The notes below the pieces were generated by a model. The model ran no database searches. It was not told the origin of the DNA and saw nothing but the letters and a program-made list of their open reading frames with translations. The position numbers and the translations under genes were made by a program. Shown piece by piece: positions 62,201-64,000 of a DNA stretch of 64,000 bases. Every line of letters begins with the position of its first letter. The first letter of the stretch is position 1. The stretch is from NCBI GenBank assembly GCA_026874595.1, contig CM049307.1, positions 58,784,870 through 58,848,869 on the forward strand, read 5' to 3'. The DNA comes from Sipunculus nudus. Taxonomy: Eukaryota > Annelida > Sipuncula > Golfingiida > Sipunculidae.

Positions 62201-62311
62201 CATATTGTCTTGACTTTACGGAGGTATACGCCAAGTATAATCAAATATCATTTTAGTTTGCATTTTTTTGATAAAGAGTATCCATTTATTCTATTCTCAT
62301 ATTCGTTTCAG
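59288..62311 (+). other. Predicted 5'-UTR intron of TLR copy C (about 3 kb)
   Basis: Donor GTGAGT; acceptor ATATTCGTTTCAG before the ATG. Expanded with poly-C tracts (near 59790, 60439 and 60920). A region near 61568-61767 after TTTTCATTTCAG has an open frame and could be a stray exon, but shows no known domain. Confidence 0.5.
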
Positions 62312-64000
62312 ATGCATTCCCGACGTCAGTATTTCTGTACATCTGCTAAGATTGTGATGGTTTTTTACATAGCACAATTGTGCCAAGGAAGAATTCTATC
62401 AAAGGATGGTTGAAGGATGGTTCCAGGCAGACAAATTGGCTTAACATGAGACAAGTTAAAACATTTAAAAGCCGGGAAAATATCATGATAGAAGACACAG
62501 ATCAAATACGTTATCCTACCTATACGAACATGCAATCAGTTGGGCAGCCAGTCTCAAACCAAGATATGCATCAGACTGAAGGCGCTTGTCCGGAAAAACA
62601 TTTATGTTCAAACAAAACTTGTAATCGAAAATGCAATATTACGAATGTAGAAGCAAATGTTATTGCTGATTATTCTAATATTTGTAATGACACAGTGGAG
62701 GAGATATCTAATTAACCAAGTAACACCACTTTATTATTGCTGAACAACACTTGTTTAACTAATATATCTGGCGGTATTTTTCGCCATCTTACATCCCTTG
62801 ACACCTTACATTTCAACGAAAATCATCTGACATCTGCACTTAATAACACTGAAACATTCGTAGGTCTTAGCAATTTAAATGTGCTAACTATGGAAGGGCT
62901 TCATTTGTGTACAAAACCATTACATGTCTACATCAATGAAAGGGTCTTCCATCCTCTGAAGAATCTGACAACTTTAAGTCTTAACAGATGGTTAGGCCAT
63001 GGCTCACGACATCTTCATAATATAGAAAGTGTCATGGTGAATCTCCAGAATCAAAGTCTACATACACTTTCTCTAAACAATGTCAATGGATTCAGCAGAG
63101 GAAGTGTCCTTTGGAATATTAAGGGTCACTTGAATAAGAGGCTTGACGCAGGAAAACTGAAGCGCTTGTGCCTGTCTTAGAATCAGATTGTTACTATCTC
63201 AAGAGGCTTCAAAGAAAATTTGGATGCATTAGAATATTTAGATCTTTGAATGAATCTGACATTAAGCGGCGATTCGAATTTAATCAGCTACAATCCTTAA
63301 TACATGGAAAATCTACAAACACTGAATCTGAGTGGACAGGATATCATTGTTTCAAGTTGCCACATTCACTGCACCCGTTTGACTATACGGACACACCACT
63401 TCTTTAGTTAAATAAAATGCATACAACCGATGATCCTTGTAAACAACATATTCATTTTCCACCCCAATTAAGAGTGCTGGATAAAAGTAACAGACACCTA
63501 AAAATACCCGAATTCGATTTTCAAGATGGAACTTGTGTAAACAGCACCAATGTGTTGCAACATTTGAATATGTCTACCAACTGGTTGTCACGTGACATCT
63601 TCGGGCGAGTGTGGAATTTCCCCAAGCCTGAAACTCTGAGGGTTGATGGGTCCAGGATGCTGTTTACAAATCCAACACAGTTTAGCAACCTTACGAACCT
63701 GAAAATGCTAAACTTAAGTATGTGTTCACTTAAATGGATTATTGGTTCAAATTTTATCTACCCTGGATATGCCAAATTTGTCCCATCTTGAAATGTCATA
63801 CAATTAATTCACGTATCTGCCGGAAGGTCTTGTGAATAACCTTACGGGACTGACACACCTCTGGTTAGATCGAAACAATAGAACAAAGTCAGTTTGTACA
63901 TCTCTAAGTCGAAACTGGAATATTTAGATTAAAACTACAATCAGCTGAATACTCTTAAAGCGCCATTCAGAAACGACTGCGGAATGACAGCTCAAATTGG
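62312..64000 (+). pseudogene. Toll-like receptor copy C, multiply disrupted and cut by window end
   Basis: The ATG in the conserved post-acceptor position opens a leader like that of copy B, but the frame shifts after about 33 residues, near 62380-62410. In-frame stops replace Leu (62713-62715) and Gln (63178-63180), and further stops lie at 63247 and 63298. The frame shifts again near 63350. Twenty bases are missing after TTGGTTCAAA near 63750, and another TAA follows at about 63805. The Cys-rich N-terminal region (ACPEKHLCSN…) and LRRs remain recognisable. Transmembrane and TIR parts lie beyond the window. Similarity to A and B is moderate up to about 63550 and then rises sharply. Confidence 0.88.

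Overview
The window is nuclear DNA from an animal, most likely an invertebrate and possibly a mollusc. It is AT-rich and intron-bearing, full of (TA)n microsatellites, poly-G/poly-C runs, tRNA-derived SINEs and small inverted-repeat transposons, and has no bacterial-style gene packing. The only convincing protein-coding genes belong to one family: single-exon Toll-like receptors (TLRs) with an LRR ectodomain, one membrane-proximal LRRCT, a transmembrane helix and a cytoplasmic TIR domain. The mollusc assignment rests on SINE and repeat style and is an inference.

Three TLR loci lie on the + strand. Copy A (11352-13932) is broken by two small indels. Copy B (37173-39752) is an intact 859-residue receptor. 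Copy C (62312 to beyond the window end) is an advanced pseudogene with stops, frameshifts and a 20-bp deletion. Each is preceded by the same architecture: a short untranslated exon ending at a GTGAG splice donor, an intron, and a pyrimidine-rich acceptor directly abutting the ATG. Two further TIR-domain relics (about 29151 and 53506) show that the family has been duplicating and dying here for some time.

Most of the window is a tandem segmental duplication of about 24 kb: unit 1 about 8.9-33.1 kb (copy A) and unit 2 about 33.5-57.5 kb (copy B). From the TIR-coding part rightwards the units are almost identical. Leftwards (ectodomain, intron, 5' flank) they are clearly more diverged. Each unit has private insertions: a 2.6-kb terminal-inverted-repeat element in unit 1, and 1.2-kb and about 1-kb segments in unit 2.

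Left of the duplication (1-8.9 kb) I recognise no gene, only repeats and mobile-element remnants. Right of it, between unit 2 and copy C, lies an array of about ten diverged 155-bp repeats (57500-59090). Six of them carry a perfect AGGTCAnnnTGACCT palindrome, the consensus estrogen/nuclear-receptor response element.

Functionally the window reads as an innate-immune receptor array evolving by duplication, recombination and loss, with one receptor apparently able to make a full protein. That receptor has two unusual TIR features: Val in place of the BB-loop proline, and Gly in place of a conserved Trp before box 3.
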